Assembly: GCF_015160855.1 (NCBI RefSeq)
Contig: NZ_CP063373.1
Location: forward strand, 2,542,001-2,606,000
DNA from: Streptomyces ferrugineus
GTDB taxonomy: Bacteria; Actinomycetota; Actinomycetes; Streptomycetales; Streptomycetaceae
DNA: 64,000 nucleotides
Direction: 5' to 3'
The notes beneath the pieces were generated by a model. That model saw only the letters and a list, made by a program, of their open reading frames with translations. It made no database searches and was not told the origin of the DNA. The position numbers were made by a program, and so were the translations under genes. The number at the start of each line of letters is the position of its first letter. The stretch's first letter is position 1. Positions 1-9,663 of the stretch are shown here, one piece after another.

Positions 1-661
1 GCCGTCCCAGGGAATGCACGAGGAGGAGGCTGCGGGCGGCGGCCGTACGGCCGGTGGGGCGCGGCAGGCGGCGGGCCGGCGCGGTCACGGGGGCCGCCAC
101 CGCGGCGACCGCCAGCAGCAGCGGACGGAACGTGGTCGCCGCGACCGCGCGCAGCAGCTGGGCCAGGGCCCGCTCGCCGCGGCGCAGCCAGGCCGCGGCG
201 ATGAGGCCCACGCCCACGTGGGCGCCGAGCAGCAGCCAGGCGGTGACCGGGTCGACATGGGTCAGCAGGCCGCCGAGCCGGTCGGGATCGGTGCCGGTGA
301 CCTGGGCCAGCGGGGCGCCGACCTGGGTGCCCTGGCCGCACAGCACGTCCCAGCCGACCGAGGCCAGCGGGCCGGCGACCGGGCCGCCCGCCCTGCCGTA
401 GCAGACGTGCTGACCGGTGGTGAGGATCGTGTCGGCGGCCAGCTCCAGCGGGACCAGCAGGGCGGCGATCCGCCCGAAGGTCCGCTCCCGGCCGGCCATG
501 GCGTACGCGAGGGTGAACACGACGGCCGTCAGCAGGGCCACCGTGTTCAGCGGCAGGGGTGCCCGGGACAGCAGCACGTGCGACGCGGTGCTGAGGGTCA
601 CGACGAGTGCCGTGAACAGCGCCGCGCGTACGGCTCGTAGCTGGGTCCCGGAAATGTCCAT
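1..661 (-). CDS. Integral membrane protein, 3' end outside the window
   Basis: The reading frame opens with ATG at 661 and stays open to the left edge (220 codons visible), so the C-terminus is missing. The translation begins MDISGTQLRAVRAALF and has several hydrophobic stretches of about 20 residues (roughly residues 12-30, 36-52, 58-75 and 135-155, and again near 175-190), which indicates a multi-pass membrane protein. The tail seen before the edge is rich in Arg, Pro and Ala. I do not recognise the family and assign no function. The gene is read in the same direction as the DUF2252 gene to its right, separated by 68 bp containing a short perfect hairpin. Confidence 0.6.
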   Translation of the reverse strand, partial: MDISGTQLRAVRAALFTALVVTLSTASHVLLSRAPLPLNTVALLTAVVFTLAYAMAGRERTFGRIAALLVPLELAADTILTTGQHVCYGRAGGPVAGPLASVGWDVLCGQGTQVGAPLAQVTGTDPDRLGGLLTHVDPVTAWLLLGAHVGVGLIAAAWLRRGERALAQLLRAVAATTFRPLLLAVAAVAAPVTAPARRLPRPTGRTAAARSLLLVHSLGR

Positions 662-683
662 AGCGCAGAAGAGTGTGTCACGT

Positions 684-699
684 GGTCCCGTAAGGGACC
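684..699. other. Short perfect hairpin between two minus-strand genes
   Basis: GGTCCC, a GTAA loop and GGGACC form a perfect 6-bp stem between the stop codon of the DUF2252 gene and the start of the membrane protein gene. It may weaken read-through or shape the leader of the downstream membrane protein gene. No T-rich tail is visible, so a terminator role is uncertain. Confidence 0.35.
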
Positions 700-729
700 C
701 TTAAAGGGTGGCTGTGTGCGGCCTTTTCG

Positions 730-2055
730 TCACAGACCCGGGATCCGGCCGTTGCGGAACAGGTCCACGAAGATCTGGTGGTCGGCACGCGCGCGTGCGC
801 CGTACTCGTGGGCGAAGTCGACCAGGAGGTCCCCGAAGCCGGACTCGTCGGACGCGATCGCCGCGTCGATGGCCCGCTCGGTGGAGAACGGCACCAGGGA
901 CTCGCCGGAGGTGTCGTCCGCCGCCGCGTGCATGGTGGCCGTGGCCCGGCCGAGGTCGGCGACGACCGACGCGATCTCCTCCGGCTCGTCGATGTCGCTC
1001 CAGTCCAGGTCCACGGCGTACGGCGAGACCTCGGCGACCAGCTGGCCCGCGCCGTCCAGCTCGGTCCAGCCCAGCCACGGGTCGGCGTGCGCCTGCAGGG
1101 CGCGCTGCGAGATCACCGTGCGGTGGCCCTCGTGCTGGAAGTAGTCGCGCAGCGCCTGGTCCGTGATGTGCCGGGAGACCGCCGGGGTCTGGGCCTGCTT
1201 GATGTAGATCACGACATCGTTCTCGAGGGCGTCGGTATGGCCCTCCAGCAGGATGTTGTACGACGGCAGCCCGGCCGACCCTATGCCGATGCCGCGGCGG
1301 CCGACCACGTCCTTCACCCGGTACGAGTCCGGTCGGGCCAGCGAGGCGTCCGGCAGCGTCTCCAGGTAGCCGTCGAAGGCCGCGAGCACCTTGTAGCGCG
1401 TGGCCGCGTCCAGCTCGATGGAGCCGCCGCCCGGGGCGAAGCGGCGCTCGAAGTCACGGATCTCCGTCATGGAGTCCAGCAGCCCGAAGCGGGTCAGCGC
1501 GCGGGCGTCGCGCAGCGCGTCCAGCAGCGGGCCCTGGGCGGTGTCCAGCGTGAACGGCGGCACCTCGTCGCTCTTGGCGCCGGTCGCCAGCGCGTGCACA
1601 CGCTCGCGGTACGCGCCCGCGTAGATCCGCACCAGCTCGGTGATCTGGTCGTCGCCGAGCGCCTTCGCGTACCCGATGAGGGCGCTCGAGGCGGCGAAGC
1701 GCTTGAGGTCCCAGGTGAAGGGGCCGACGTACGCCTCGTCGAAGTCGTTGACATTGAAGGTCAGCCGCCCGTTGGCGTCCATATAGGTGCCGAAGTTCTC
1801 CGCGTGCAGGTCGCCGTGGATCCACACGCGCGAGGTGCGCTCGTCCAGGTACGGCCCGCCGCGCCTCTCCGCGTCCAGGTCGTGGTAGAAGAGGCATGCC
1901 GTGCCGCGGTAGAACGCGAAGGCCGAGGCCGCCATCTTCCGGAACTTCACCCGGAACGCGGTCGGATCGGCGGCCAGGAGCTCGCCGAAGGCGGTGTCGA
2001 AGACGGCGAGGATCTCGTCGCCGCGCTGCTCGCCGTTGAGCTGGGGGACCGACAT
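730..2055 (-). CDS. DUF2252 family protein, kinase-like fold
   Basis: 441 residues. An upstream in-frame ATG exists at 2106, but the start at 2055 (MSVPQLNGEQ) is preferred because AGGAGG lies about 8 bases in front of it. The family resembles aminoglycoside phosphotransferase-like kinases: HGDLHAENFG near residue 95 looks like the catalytic loop, and NVNDFDEA about 20 residues later looks like the metal-binding DFD segment. The real substrate of DUF2252 proteins is unknown, so a phosphotransferase activity is inference from the fold-like motifs. It is divergent from dnaE, with about 200 bp between the two start codons. Confidence 0.85.
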   Translation of the reverse strand: MSVPQLNGEQRGDEILAVFDTAFGELLAADPTAFRVKFRKMAASAFAFYRGTACLFYHDLDAERRGGPYLDERTSRVWIHGDLHAENFGTYMDANGRLTFNVNDFDEAYVGPFTWDLKRFAASSALIGYAKALGDDQITELVRIYAGAYRERVHALATGAKSDEVPPFTLDTAQGPLLDALRDARALTRFGLLDSMTEIRDFERRFAPGGGSIELDAATRYKVLAAFDGYLETLPDASLARPDSYRVKDVVGRRGIGIGSAGLPSYNILLEGHTDALENDVVIYIKQAQTPAVSRHITDQALRDYFQHEGHRTVISQRALQAHADPWLGWTELDGAGQLVAEVSPYAVDLDWSDIDEPEEIASVVADLGRATATMHAAADDTSGESLVPFSTERAIDAAIASDESGFGDLLVDFAHEYGARARADHQIFVDLFRNGRIPGL

Positions 2056-2256
2056 CGCTGGGTGCCTCCTGGTGCATGTGTACGACAGCGTTTCTGTCGT
2101 CTTCAACGGGCGGGCCCGCGCGAAAGTGCCCGCGGCCCTCGCTGTGAAGGTACGCGGGGGAGCCCCGCGAGTGTCAGTGGCGAGGCATAGACTTCGACGC
2201 TGTCCCCAGAAGTGTCCGTCCGCCTGTCACCCAGCGTTTTCCATGGAGGCCAAGCC

Positions 2257-5200
2257 GTGTCAAAGCCGCCGTTCACGCACCTGCACGTCCACACCCAGTA
2301 CTCGCTGCTGGACGGTGCCGCGCGGCTGAAGGACATGTTCAACGCGTGCAACGAGATGGGCATGACGCACATCGCCATGTCCGACCACGGCAACCTCCAC
2401 GGGGCGTACGACTTCTTCCACTCCGCGAAGAAGGCCGGAGTCACCCCGATCATCGGGATCGAGGCATATGTCGCCCCCGAGTCCCGGCGCAACAAGCGAA
2501 AGATCCAGTGGGGCCAGCCGCACCAGAAGCGGGACGACGTCTCCGGCTCCGGTGGTTACACCCACAAGACGATGTGGGCCGTGAACAAGACGGGCCTGCA
2601 CAACATCTTCCGGCTCTCCTCCGACGCCTACGCCGAGGGCTGGCTGCAGAAGTGGCCCCGGATGGACAAGGAGACCATCTCGCAGTGGTCCGAGGGGATC
2701 GTCGCCTCCACCGGCTGCCCGTCGGGTGAGGTGCAGACCCGGTTGCGGCTCGGTCAGTTCGACGAGGCGCTCAAAGCGGCCGCCGACTATCAGGACATCT
2801 TCGGCAAGGACCGCTACTTCCTGGAGCTGATGGACCACGGCATCGACATCGAGCACCGGGTCCGCGACGGCCTGCTGGAGGTCGGCAAGAAGCTCGGCAT
2901 CCCCCCGCTGGTCACCAACGACTCGCACTACACGTACGCGCACGAGGCGACCGCCCACGACGCCCTGCTGTGCATCCAGACCGGCAAGAACCTCTCCGAC
3001 CCCGACCGCTTCAAGTTCGACGGCACCGGCTACTACCTGAAGTCCACCGACGAGATGTACGCCATCGACTCCTCGGACGCCTGGCAGGAGGGCTGCGCCA
3101 ACACGCTCCTCGTCGCCGAGATGGTCGACACCACCGGCATGTTCGAGAAGCGCGACCTGATGCCCAAGTTCGACATCCCCGAGGGCTACACCGAGGTCAC
3201 CTGGTTCAAGGAGGAAGTCCGCCGCGGCATGGAGCGCCGCTTCCCCGGCGGCGTCCCCGAGGACCGCCAGCGGCAGGCCGAGTACGAGATGGACGTCATC
3301 ATCTCGATGGGCTTCCCCGGCTACTTCCTCGTGGTCGCCGACTTCATCATGTGGGCCAAGAACAACGGCATCGCGGTCGGCCCCGGACGAGGCTCCGCGG
3401 CCGGCTCGATCGTCGCCTACGCCATGGGCATCACCGACCTCGACCCCATCCCGCACGGCCTGATCTTCGAGCGGTTCCTCAACCCCGAGCGCATCTCGAT
3501 GCCCGATGTCGACATCGACTTCGACGAGCGCCGGCGCGTCGAGGTGATCCGGTACGTGACGGAGAAGTACGGCGCCGACAAGGTCGCCATGATCGGCACC
3601 TACGGCACCATCAAGGCCAAGAACGCGATCAAGGACTCCGCGCGCGTGCTGGGCTACCCGTACGCCATGGGCGACCGCATCACCAAGGCCATGCCCGCCG
3701 ACGTCCTCGGCAAGGGCATCCCGCTCTCCGGCATCACCGACCCGCAGCACCCGCGCTACAGCGAGGCCGGCGAGGTCCGCGGGATGTACGAGAACGAGCC
3801 GGACGTGAAGAAGGTCATCGACACCGCACGCGGCGTGGAGGGCCTGGTCCGGCAGATGGGCGTGCACGCCGCCGGCGTGATCATGTCCAGCGAGACCATC
3901 ACCGAGCACGTACCGGTCTGGGTCCGGCACACCGACGGCGTGACCATCACACAGTGGGACTACCCGAGCTGTGAGTCGCTCGGCCTGCTGAAGATGGACT
4001 TCCTCGGCCTGCGCAACCTGACGATCATGGACGACGCCGTCAAGATGGTGAAGTCCAACAAGGGCATCGACATCGACCTGCTGTCGCTGCCGCTGGACGA
4101 CCCCACGACCTTCGAACTGCTCCAGCGCGGCGACACCCTCGGCGTCTTCCAGTTCGACGGCGGCCCCATGCGCTCCCTGCTGCGCCTGATGAAGCCGGAC
4201 AACTTCGAAGACATCTCCGCCGTCTCGGCCCTGTACCGCCCGGGCCCGATGGGCATGAACTCGCACACCAACTACGCCCTGCGCAAGAACGGCCAGCAGG
4301 AGATCACGCCGATCCACAAGGAGCTCGAAGAGCCCCTCAAGGAGGTCCTGGACGTCACCTACGGCCTGATCGTCTACCAGGAGCAGGTGCAGAAGGCCGC
4401 CCAGATCATCGCGGGCTACTCGCTCGGCGAGGCCGACATCCTCCGGCGCGTCATGGGCAAGAAGAAGCCCGAGGAACTGGAGAAGAACTTCGTCATCTTC
4501 CAGGGCGGCGCCCGCAAGAACGGCTACAGCGACGAGGCCATCCAGGCCCTGTGGGACGTGCTGGTCCCGTTCGCCGGCTACGCGTTCAACAAGGCGCACT
4601 CGGCCGCGTACGGCCTGGTGTCGTACTGGACCGCCTTCCTCAAGGCCAACCACCCCGCCGAGTACATGGCCGCCCTGCTGACGTCCGTCAAGGACGACAA
4701 GGACAAGTCGGCGATCTACCTCAACGAGTGCCGCCGCATGGGCATCCGGGTACTCCCGCCGAACGTCAACGAGTCGGTGCACAACTTCGCCGCCCAGGGC
4801 GACGACGTGATCCTCTTCGGCCTCGAGGCCGTACGCAACGTCGGCACCAACGTGGTGGAGTCGATCATCAAGAGCCGCAAGGCCAAGGGCAAGTACGCCT
4901 CCTTCCCCGACTACCTCGACAAGGTCGACGCGACCGCGTGCAACAAGCGCACCACGGAGTCGCTGATCAAGGCGGGCGCCTTCGACAGCCTGGGCCACAC
5001 CCGCAAGGGCCTCACCGCGCACTTCGAGCCGATGATCGACAACGTGGTCGCGGTCAAGCGCAAGGAGGCCGAGGGCCAGTTCGACCTCTTCGGCGGGATG
5101 GGCGAGGAGGAGAGCGACGAGCCCGGCTTCGGACTGGACGTGCAGTTCACCGACGAGGAGTGGGAGAAGACCTATCTGCTCGCCCAGGAGCGGGAGATGC

Positions 5201-5796
5201 TCGGTCTGTACGTCTCCGACCACCCGCTCTTCGGCCTGGAGCACGTGCTGTCCGACAAGGCCGACGCGGGCATCGCCCAGCTCACCGGAGGCGAGCACGC
5301 GGACGGTGCGGTCGTCACCATCGGCGGCATCATCTCGGGCCTGCAGCGCAAGATGACCAAGCAGGGCAACGCCTGGGCCATCGCCACCGTGGAGGACCTC
5401 GCCGGTTCCATCGAGTGCATGTTCTTCCCGGCGACCTACCAGCTCGTGTCGACCCAACTCGTCGAGGACGCCGTCGTGTTCGTCAAGGGCCGCCTCGACA
5501 AGCGCGAGGACGTGCCCCGGCTGGTCGCGATGGAGCTCCAGGTCCCCGACCTGTCGAACGCCGGCACCAACGCGCCCGTGATCCTCACCATCCCGGCCAC
5601 CAGGGTCACCCCGCCGATGGTCAGCCGCCTCGGTGAGATCCTCAGCCACCACCGGGGCGAGAGCGAGGTCCGCATCAAGCTCCAGGGCCCGACCAAGACG
5701 ACGGTGCTACGGCTGGACCGGCACCGTGTGAAGCCCGACCCGGCGCTGTTCGGCGACCTGAAGGTGCTGCTCGGTCCGTCCTGCCTGGCCGGCTGA
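2257..5796 (+). CDS. dnaE: DNA polymerase III subunit alpha DnaE1
   Basis: 1179 residues, the normal length for an actinobacterial DnaE. The start is GTG at 2257 (MSKPPFTHLHVHTQYS), with GGAGG 7 bases upstream; a longer frame from 2212 has no such signal. Order of domains: N-terminal PHP domain (HLHVHTQYSLLDGA and MSDHGNLHGA), palm/fingers with the catalytic Asp triad (PDVDIDF at 417-422 with D419 and D421, and D581 in LKMDFLGLRN), helix-hairpin-helix region, beta-clamp-binding segment near QFDLFGG, and a C-terminal OB fold (VTIGGIISGLQRKMTKQGN). This is the essential replicative polymerase catalytic subunit. A strong hairpin terminator follows the stop codon. Confidence 0.98.
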   Translation: MSKPPFTHLHVHTQYSLLDGAARLKDMFNACNEMGMTHIAMSDHGNLHGAYDFFHSAKKAGVTPIIGIEAYVAPESRRNKRKIQWGQPHQKRDDVSGSGGYTHKTMWAVNKTGLHNIFRLSSDAYAEGWLQKWPRMDKETISQWSEGIVASTGCPSGEVQTRLRLGQFDEALKAAADYQDIFGKDRYFLELMDHGIDIEHRVRDGLLEVGKKLGIPPLVTNDSHYTYAHEATAHDALLCIQTGKNLSDPDRFKFDGTGYYLKSTDEMYAIDSSDAWQEGCANTLLVAEMVDTTGMFEKRDLMPKFDIPEGYTEVTWFKEEVRRGMERRFPGGVPEDRQRQAEYEMDVIISMGFPGYFLVVADFIMWAKNNGIAVGPGRGSAAGSIVAYAMGITDLDPIPHGLIFERFLNPERISMPDVDIDFDERRRVEVIRYVTEKYGADKVAMIGTYGTIKAKNAIKDSARVLGYPYAMGDRITKAMPADVLGKGIPLSGITDPQHPRYSEAGEVRGMYENEPDVKKVIDTARGVEGLVRQMGVHAAGVIMSSETITEHVPVWVRHTDGVTITQWDYPSCESLGLLKMDFLGLRNLTIMDDAVKMVKSNKGIDIDLLSLPLDDPTTFELLQRGDTLGVFQFDGGPMRSLLRLMKPDNFEDISAVSALYRPGPMGMNSHTNYALRKNGQQEITPIHKELEEPLKEVLDVTYGLIVYQEQVQKAAQIIAGYSLGEADILRRVMGKKKPEELEKNFVIFQGGARKNGYSDEAIQALWDVLVPFAGYAFNKAHSAAYGLVSYWTAFLKANHPAEYMAALLTSVKDDKDKSAIYLNECRRMGIRVLPPNVNESVHNFAAQGDDVILFGLEAVRNVGTNVVESIIKSRKAKGKYASFPDYLDKVDATACNKRTTESLIKAGAFDSLGHTRKGLTAHFEPMIDNVVAVKRKEAEGQFDLFGGMGEEESDEPGFGLDVQFTDEEWEKTYLLAQEREMLGLYVSDHPLFGLEHVLSDKADAGIAQLTGGEHADGAVVTIGGIISGLQRKMTKQGNAWAIATVEDLAGSIECMFFPATYQLVSTQLVEDAVVFVKGRLDKREDVPRLVAMELQVPDLSNAGTNAPVILTIPATRVTPPMVSRLGEILSHHRGESEVRIKLQGPTKTTVLRLDRHRVKPDPALFGDLKVLLGPSCLAG

Positions 5797-5830
5797 ACCG
5801 GGCGCGGCATCCGCCGACGCAACGCGCGAG

Positions 5831-5860
5831 AGGGGCGCGTCCCGTGTGGGACGCGCCCCT
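5831..5860. terminator. Hairpin terminator between dnaE and the convergent small gene
   Basis: AGGGGCGCGTCCC, a GTGT loop and GGGACGCGCCCCT form a perfect 13-bp stem. It sits 35 bp after the dnaE stop and 40 bp after the stop of the convergent small basic protein gene, so it can serve both strands. There is no long U tract, as is common for Streptomyces terminators. Confidence 0.85.
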
Positions 5861-5899
5861 GTCCTGTGCCTGGGTCTCAAACAACCCGTTATGCAGATG

Positions 5900-6064
5900 T
5901 CAGTTGTGACCGAAGCGCTTCTGCCGGCCCTTGCGGGCCATGTCGCCCGGGGTCACCTGCGTGGCGCGCTGCTCGGCCTGCGTCTCCATCGAGGACTGCT
6001 GGGCCTGCTGCTGACCACGCTCGGACTGCGGCTGCTTTCGGTCCTGTTTCTTGTTCTTGGCCAT
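5900..6064 (-). CDS. Small basic, hydrophilic hypothetical protein
   Basis: 54 residues beginning MAKNKKQDRKQPQSERGQ. The ATG at 6064 is chosen over an upstream start at 6115 because AGGAGG stands 6-8 bases before it. The product is very rich in Lys, Arg and Gln and has no hydrophobic segment or Cys, so it is a soluble, probably disordered protein; nucleic-acid binding is possible from composition only. It ends KGRQKRFGHN. Proteins of this sort sit beside dnaE in other Streptomyces as far as I recall, but I know no function. Upstream DNA (6110-6160) is AT-rich for this genome and likely holds its promoter. Confidence 0.7.
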   Translation of the reverse strand: MAKNKKQDRKQPQSERGQQQAQQSSMETQAEQRATQVTPGDMARKGRQKRFGHN

Positions 6065-6309
6065 GGTGGTGCCTCCTGTGGGGGATCTAGGGGCCAGGGC
6101 CGGGACCAGATTCACATAGGCTTATAAAGAACGCATTTCGGATAATTACCGTGTGTAACAGCGGTTGTCGGGGCGTGAGGCATGGCGCGCCGCGGACCTG
6201 ATGCCCCGAAACGCCACGCCGAAGATCGAGTTCGGCCCGTTAACACCAGCGTGGTCGGGCAGACTCGAAGGAAGCCCGAAGCAAACCTCCCGGGAAGAGG
6301 GTGAGTCGC

Positions 6310-7530
6310 GTGGACCGCTGCATCGTCCTGGTGGACGCCGGGTATCTGCTGGGGGCCGCCGCCAGCCTGCTCGCCGGGGAACCCTCCCGGTCCCGGATCA
6401 CCGTCGACCATGCCGCCCTCATCCAGGGGCTGCGCGAACGCGCCGAGTCCGACACCCAGCAGCCCCTGCTGCGTATCTACTGGTTCGACGGCGCCCCCGA
6501 CCGCGTCCCCCAGCCCGAGCACCGCAGGCTGCGCGTGATGCCCCGGGTCACCGTCCGGCTCGGCGCCCTGACCCGCAGCGACGGCCGCTGGGCGCAGAAG
6601 GGCGTGGACGCCGCGATGCACGCCGAGCTGACCGAACTGGCCCGCAACCGCGCCTGCTCCGACGTGGTGCTGGTGACCGGGGACGGCGATCTGCTGCCGG
6701 GCATGATGGCCGCCAAGGAGCACGGCGTCGCCGTACACCTGTGGGCCGTGCAGGCCGCCGACGGTGACTACAACCAGTCCGAGGACCTGGTCGCCGAGGC
6801 CGACGAACGGCGCGTGCTGGACCGTACCTGGATCACCAAGGCCGTACGCGCCAAGGAGCTCACCGGGGTGTGCGCGCCGCCGCCCGCGCCCCGGCCCGAG
6901 ATCGCCGCGATCCTGTCCGCGCCGCTGCCCGACTCCGCGCTCGGCGCGGCGGCCGAGCGGCCGACCGAGGAGGGCGAGCGCGCACCGGCGGCCGCCGCCT
7001 CGGAGAACGGCACGCAGGAGCGGATCCCGGCACCCAAGGGCGTGCCCACGCCGAAGGACCTCGCCGCCCTGCGCCCGCCCGGCGTCCAGCCGGCCCAGCA
7101 TCCGACGAGCGCCACGCTGCGCTGGTCCTCCGACAAGGGATGGGTCGACCGGCCCGGCGTCGCGGCCGAGCCGCCCGAGGCCTCCTCCATGCCGACGCTC
7201 GCCCAGCTCACCACCGCCGAGCAGCGGTGGGCCGACCGGGAGGAGGACATCACCACGGTCGGCGGCGATCCCTACGAGGTGGGACAGGTCTTCGCCCGAC
7301 GGTGGATGGGGCGGCTGGGCGACCAGGGACATCTGCAGCGGCTGTCCGGGATGTACCCGCGGATTCCGCATCGGATCGACGGGGAGCTGCTCCGGTACGC
7401 GGCGCGGTTCGGGCTGCTCGCGCACAAGGACGATCAGATCGACGAGCACGACCGGTACGCGATCCGGGCCGGGTTCTGGCGGGAGATCGATGTGCGGACC
7501 GCGGCCGAACACGCTCCGGCGAGTGAGTGA
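6310..7530 (+). CDS. NYN domain-containing protein (PIN-like nuclease fold)
   Basis: About 406 residues. I prefer GTG at 6310 (MDRCIVLVDAGYLLG) because GAGGG lies 8 bases before it; GTG at 6301 would add three residues but has its purine tract touching the start. The N-terminal half is an NYN/DUF88 domain: an early Asp in LVDAGYLLG and the acidic cluster VLVTGDGDLLPGM around residues 118-130 match the metal-binding carboxylates of PIN-like RNases. Residues 190-300 are Pro/Ala/Glu-rich linker, and the C-terminal part has a conserved-looking helical domain (GQVFARRWMGRLGDQ) resembling an OST-HTH-like module, which is less certain. RNA is the likely substrate by family analogy. Confidence 0.85.
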   Translation: MDRCIVLVDAGYLLGAAASLLAGEPSRSRITVDHAALIQGLRERAESDTQQPLLRIYWFDGAPDRVPQPEHRRLRVMPRVTVRLGALTRSDGRWAQKGVDAAMHAELTELARNRACSDVVLVTGDGDLLPGMMAAKEHGVAVHLWAVQAADGDYNQSEDLVAEADERRVLDRTWITKAVRAKELTGVCAPPPAPRPEIAAILSAPLPDSALGAAAERPTEEGERAPAAAASENGTQERIPAPKGVPTPKDLAALRPPGVQPAQHPTSATLRWSSDKGWVDRPGVAAEPPEASSMPTLAQLTTAEQRWADREEDITTVGGDPYEVGQVFARRWMGRLGDQGHLQRLSGMYPRIPHRIDGELLRYAARFGLLAHKDDQIDEHDRYAIRAGFWREIDVRTAAEHAPASE

Positions 7531-7682
7531 CCCGGGCCGCGACGACCTCGGTGGCGCCGGGCCGCACGGTTGCGGTTGAGCGCCGTTGCGGCCGATTTGT
7601 GGGGACCGGCGGATGTACGTCGGCGAACCGGCGGTTTGTGGCGAGTGGCCGACCCGAGGGCGGATCGGGCGTGCGGACCCCG

Positions 7683-7688
7683 TAGTCT
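7683..7688 (+). promoter_or_regulatory. -10 element TAGTCT for a leaderless ABC exporter transcript
   Basis: TAGTCT ends 8 bases before the GTG start at 7697 and no purine-rich ribosome site intervenes, the usual arrangement for leaderless mRNAs in Streptomyces. No convincing -35 hexamer is visible. Confidence 0.45.
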
Positions 7689-7696
7689 CGTCCCTT

Positions 7697-8716
7697 GTGA
7701 GTACGCGCGTGGGACAGGCACTTCGGCACAGTGGTGATGTCGTGTGCGCCGTGCGCGGGCTGACCAAGACCTATCCGGCCGTACGAGGGCGGCGCGGGGC
7801 GCCCGGCACCCCCGAGGTGCGGGCCACCGACGACGTACGGCTGGACATCCGGCGCGGCGAGATCTTCGGGCTGCTCGGCCCGAACGGCGCCGGCAAGACC
7901 ACCCTGGTACGACAGCTCACCGGACTGATGCGGCCCGACACGGGGAGCGTCGAGATCCTCGGCCACGACATCGTGCGCCACCCCGAGCGGGCCGCCCGCA
8001 TCCTCGCCTACCTGGGGCAGGAGTCGACCGCCCTCGACGAGCTGACCGTGTCGCTGGCCGCCGAGACGACCGGGCGGCTGCGCGGCCTCGACGTGCGCCG
8101 GGCGCGGGACGAGCGGGACGCCGTACTCGACGAGCTGGGGCTCGCACCGCTCGCCGCGCGGCCGCTGCGGAAGCTGTCCGGCGGGCAGCGCCGGCTGGCC
8201 TGCTTCGCCGCCGCGCTGGTGGGGGAGCGGCCCCTGCTGGTGCTGGACGAGCCGACCACCGGGATGGACCCCGTGGCGCGGCGGGCCGTGTGGTCGGCCG
8301 TGGACCGGCGGCGGGCCGAGCACGGGACGACCGTGCTGCTCGTCACCCACAACGTCATCGAGGCCGAGACCGTGCTCGACCGGGTCGCGGTGCTCGACCG
8401 GGGCCGTGTGATCGCCTGCGACACGCCGTCCGGGCTCAAGGAACGGGTCGCCGGCGAGGTACGGGTCGAACTGCTGTGGCGGGACCGGGCGCCCCTGGAG
8501 GTTCCCGAGGTCGCCGCGCTGCAGGACCGGGTCGTGGAGTCCGGGCGCCGCTGGACGCTGCGGCTCGCCCCCGAGGAGGCCCGCGCGGTCGTCGCCACCG
8601 TCACCGGCGGGGCCGCCTTCGCCGCGCTGGACGACTTCACGCTCGCCACGCCGAGCCTGGAGGACGTGTATCTGGCGCTGGGCGGGGCCGCACAGCAAGG
8701 GCTGGTGAAAGCGTGA
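7697..8716 (+). CDS. ABC transporter ATP-binding protein (exporter type)
   Basis: 339 residues from GTG at 7697 (MSTRVGQALRHSGD). Walker A is GLLGPNGAGKTT, the ABC signature is LSGGQRR, Walker B is LLVLDEPTTGMDP, and the switch His follows in LVTHNVIE. The order and spacing match DrrA/CcmA-like ATPases that power drug, lipid or polysaccharide export. The C-terminal 90 residues form the extra regulatory region common in this class. The permease gene starts 88 bp downstream and is the obvious partner. The cargo cannot be read from the sequence. The start was chosen from the adjacent -10 element; the frame is open further upstream. Confidence 0.93.
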   Translation: MSTRVGQALRHSGDVVCAVRGLTKTYPAVRGRRGAPGTPEVRATDDVRLDIRRGEIFGLLGPNGAGKTTLVRQLTGLMRPDTGSVEILGHDIVRHPERAARILAYLGQESTALDELTVSLAAETTGRLRGLDVRRARDERDAVLDELGLAPLAARPLRKLSGGQRRLACFAAALVGERPLLVLDEPTTGMDPVARRAVWSAVDRRRAEHGTTVLLVTHNVIEAETVLDRVAVLDRGRVIACDTPSGLKERVAGEVRVELLWRDRAPLEVPEVAALQDRVVESGRRWTLRLAPEEARAVVATVTGGAAFAALDDFTLATPSLEDVYLALGGAAQQGLVKA

Positions 8717-8804
8717 GCACACGGACCGTCGCAGCCGTATCCGTAGGCGTACGGAGCAGGGCCACCTCCCCAGTGATCCCCAGTGTGAAAGGGAGCAGCG
8801 CCAC

Positions 8805-9629
8805 GTGAGTGTCGTACCCGCCGAGGTTCTGCCGGGCAGCGCCCTGGCCGTGGACGAGACGGCCTCCCCGGCCACGGCCGAGCTCGGGCCGCGTGCGCGG
8901 CTGTGGCCGTCGCTGTGCGCCGTGTACCGGGCGCAGCTGTCCCGGGCGCGGGTCGCACGCATTCCGCTGCTGTTCGTGGCGACCTTCCAGTCGATCGGGA
9001 TCATGATCCTGATGCGCGGGGTCGTGGACGGCGGGGCCGAGGCGCAGGCCGTGGTGGCCGGGTCGGCGGTACTCGTGGTCGCCTTCGTCGCGCTGAACCT
9101 GCTCGCCCAGTACTTCGGGCAGCTGCGGGCCAGCGGCGGGCTCGACCACTACGCCACGCTGCCGGTGCCGCCGGCCGCCGTGGTGCTGGGGGCGGCGGGG
9201 GCGTACGCCTCCTTCACCGTGCCGGGGACCGTGGTGACGGCCGTGTTCGGGTGCGTGCTGTTCGGGCTGCCGATGGCGCATCTGTGGGTGCTCGTCGCGG
9301 TGATCCCGCTGGCCGGGGCCGCGCTCGCCGGGCTCGGGGCGGCGCTGGGGCTGCTCGCGCCGCGGCCGGAACTGGCCACGCTGCTCGGGCAGCTCGGCAT
9401 GTCGGCGGCGCTGCTGCTGGGGGTGCTGCCCGCCGAACGGATGCCGGAGGCGGTGCGCCTTGCGCGGGATCTGCTGCCCTCGACGTACGGCGTGGAGGCC
9501 TTCGCGCGGACCTTCGGGGAGCGGCCGGACTGGGCGTTCGTGCTCGGTGACCTGGCCGTGTGCGGGGTGGTCGGCGTGGTCTCGCTGGCCGTCGCCACCT
9601 GGGCGTACCGCCGGGCGGCCGTCCGGTGA
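8805..9629 (+). CDS. ABC transporter permease (ABC-2 type)
   Basis: 274 residues from GTG at 8805, with AAAGGGAG about 9 bases upstream. After a 45-residue hydrophilic N-terminus there are six predicted membrane segments (for example [66 protein letters not shown] and a last one near the C-terminus before WAYRRAAVR). This is the ABC-2 membrane topology paired with DrrA-like ATPases. It works with the ATPase encoded just upstream as an inner-membrane exporter. Substrate unknown. Confidence 0.88.
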   Translation: MSVVPAEVLPGSALAVDETASPATAELGPRARLWPSLCAVYRAQLSRARVARIPLLFVATFQSIGIMILMRGVVDGGAEAQAVVAGSAVLVVAFVALNLLAQYFGQLRASGGLDHYATLPVPPAAVVLGAAGAYASFTVPGTVVTAVFGCVLFGLPMAHLWVLVAVIPLAGAALAGLGAALGLLAPRPELATLLGQLGMSAALLLGVLPAERMPEAVRLARDLLPSTYGVEAFARTFGERPDWAFVLGDLAVCGVVGVVSLAVATWAYRRAAVR

Positions 9630-9663
9630 CGCGCCGCACAGGTCGGTTTGGCACGATGGCAGG

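Noticed and set aside
2260..5652. Antisense open frame of 1130 codons across dnaE
   Set aside because: It lies fully opposite the well-conserved dnaE gene and has the composition expected from GC-rich third codon positions (Val/Leu/Gly/Asp-rich, no domain). A shadow frame.
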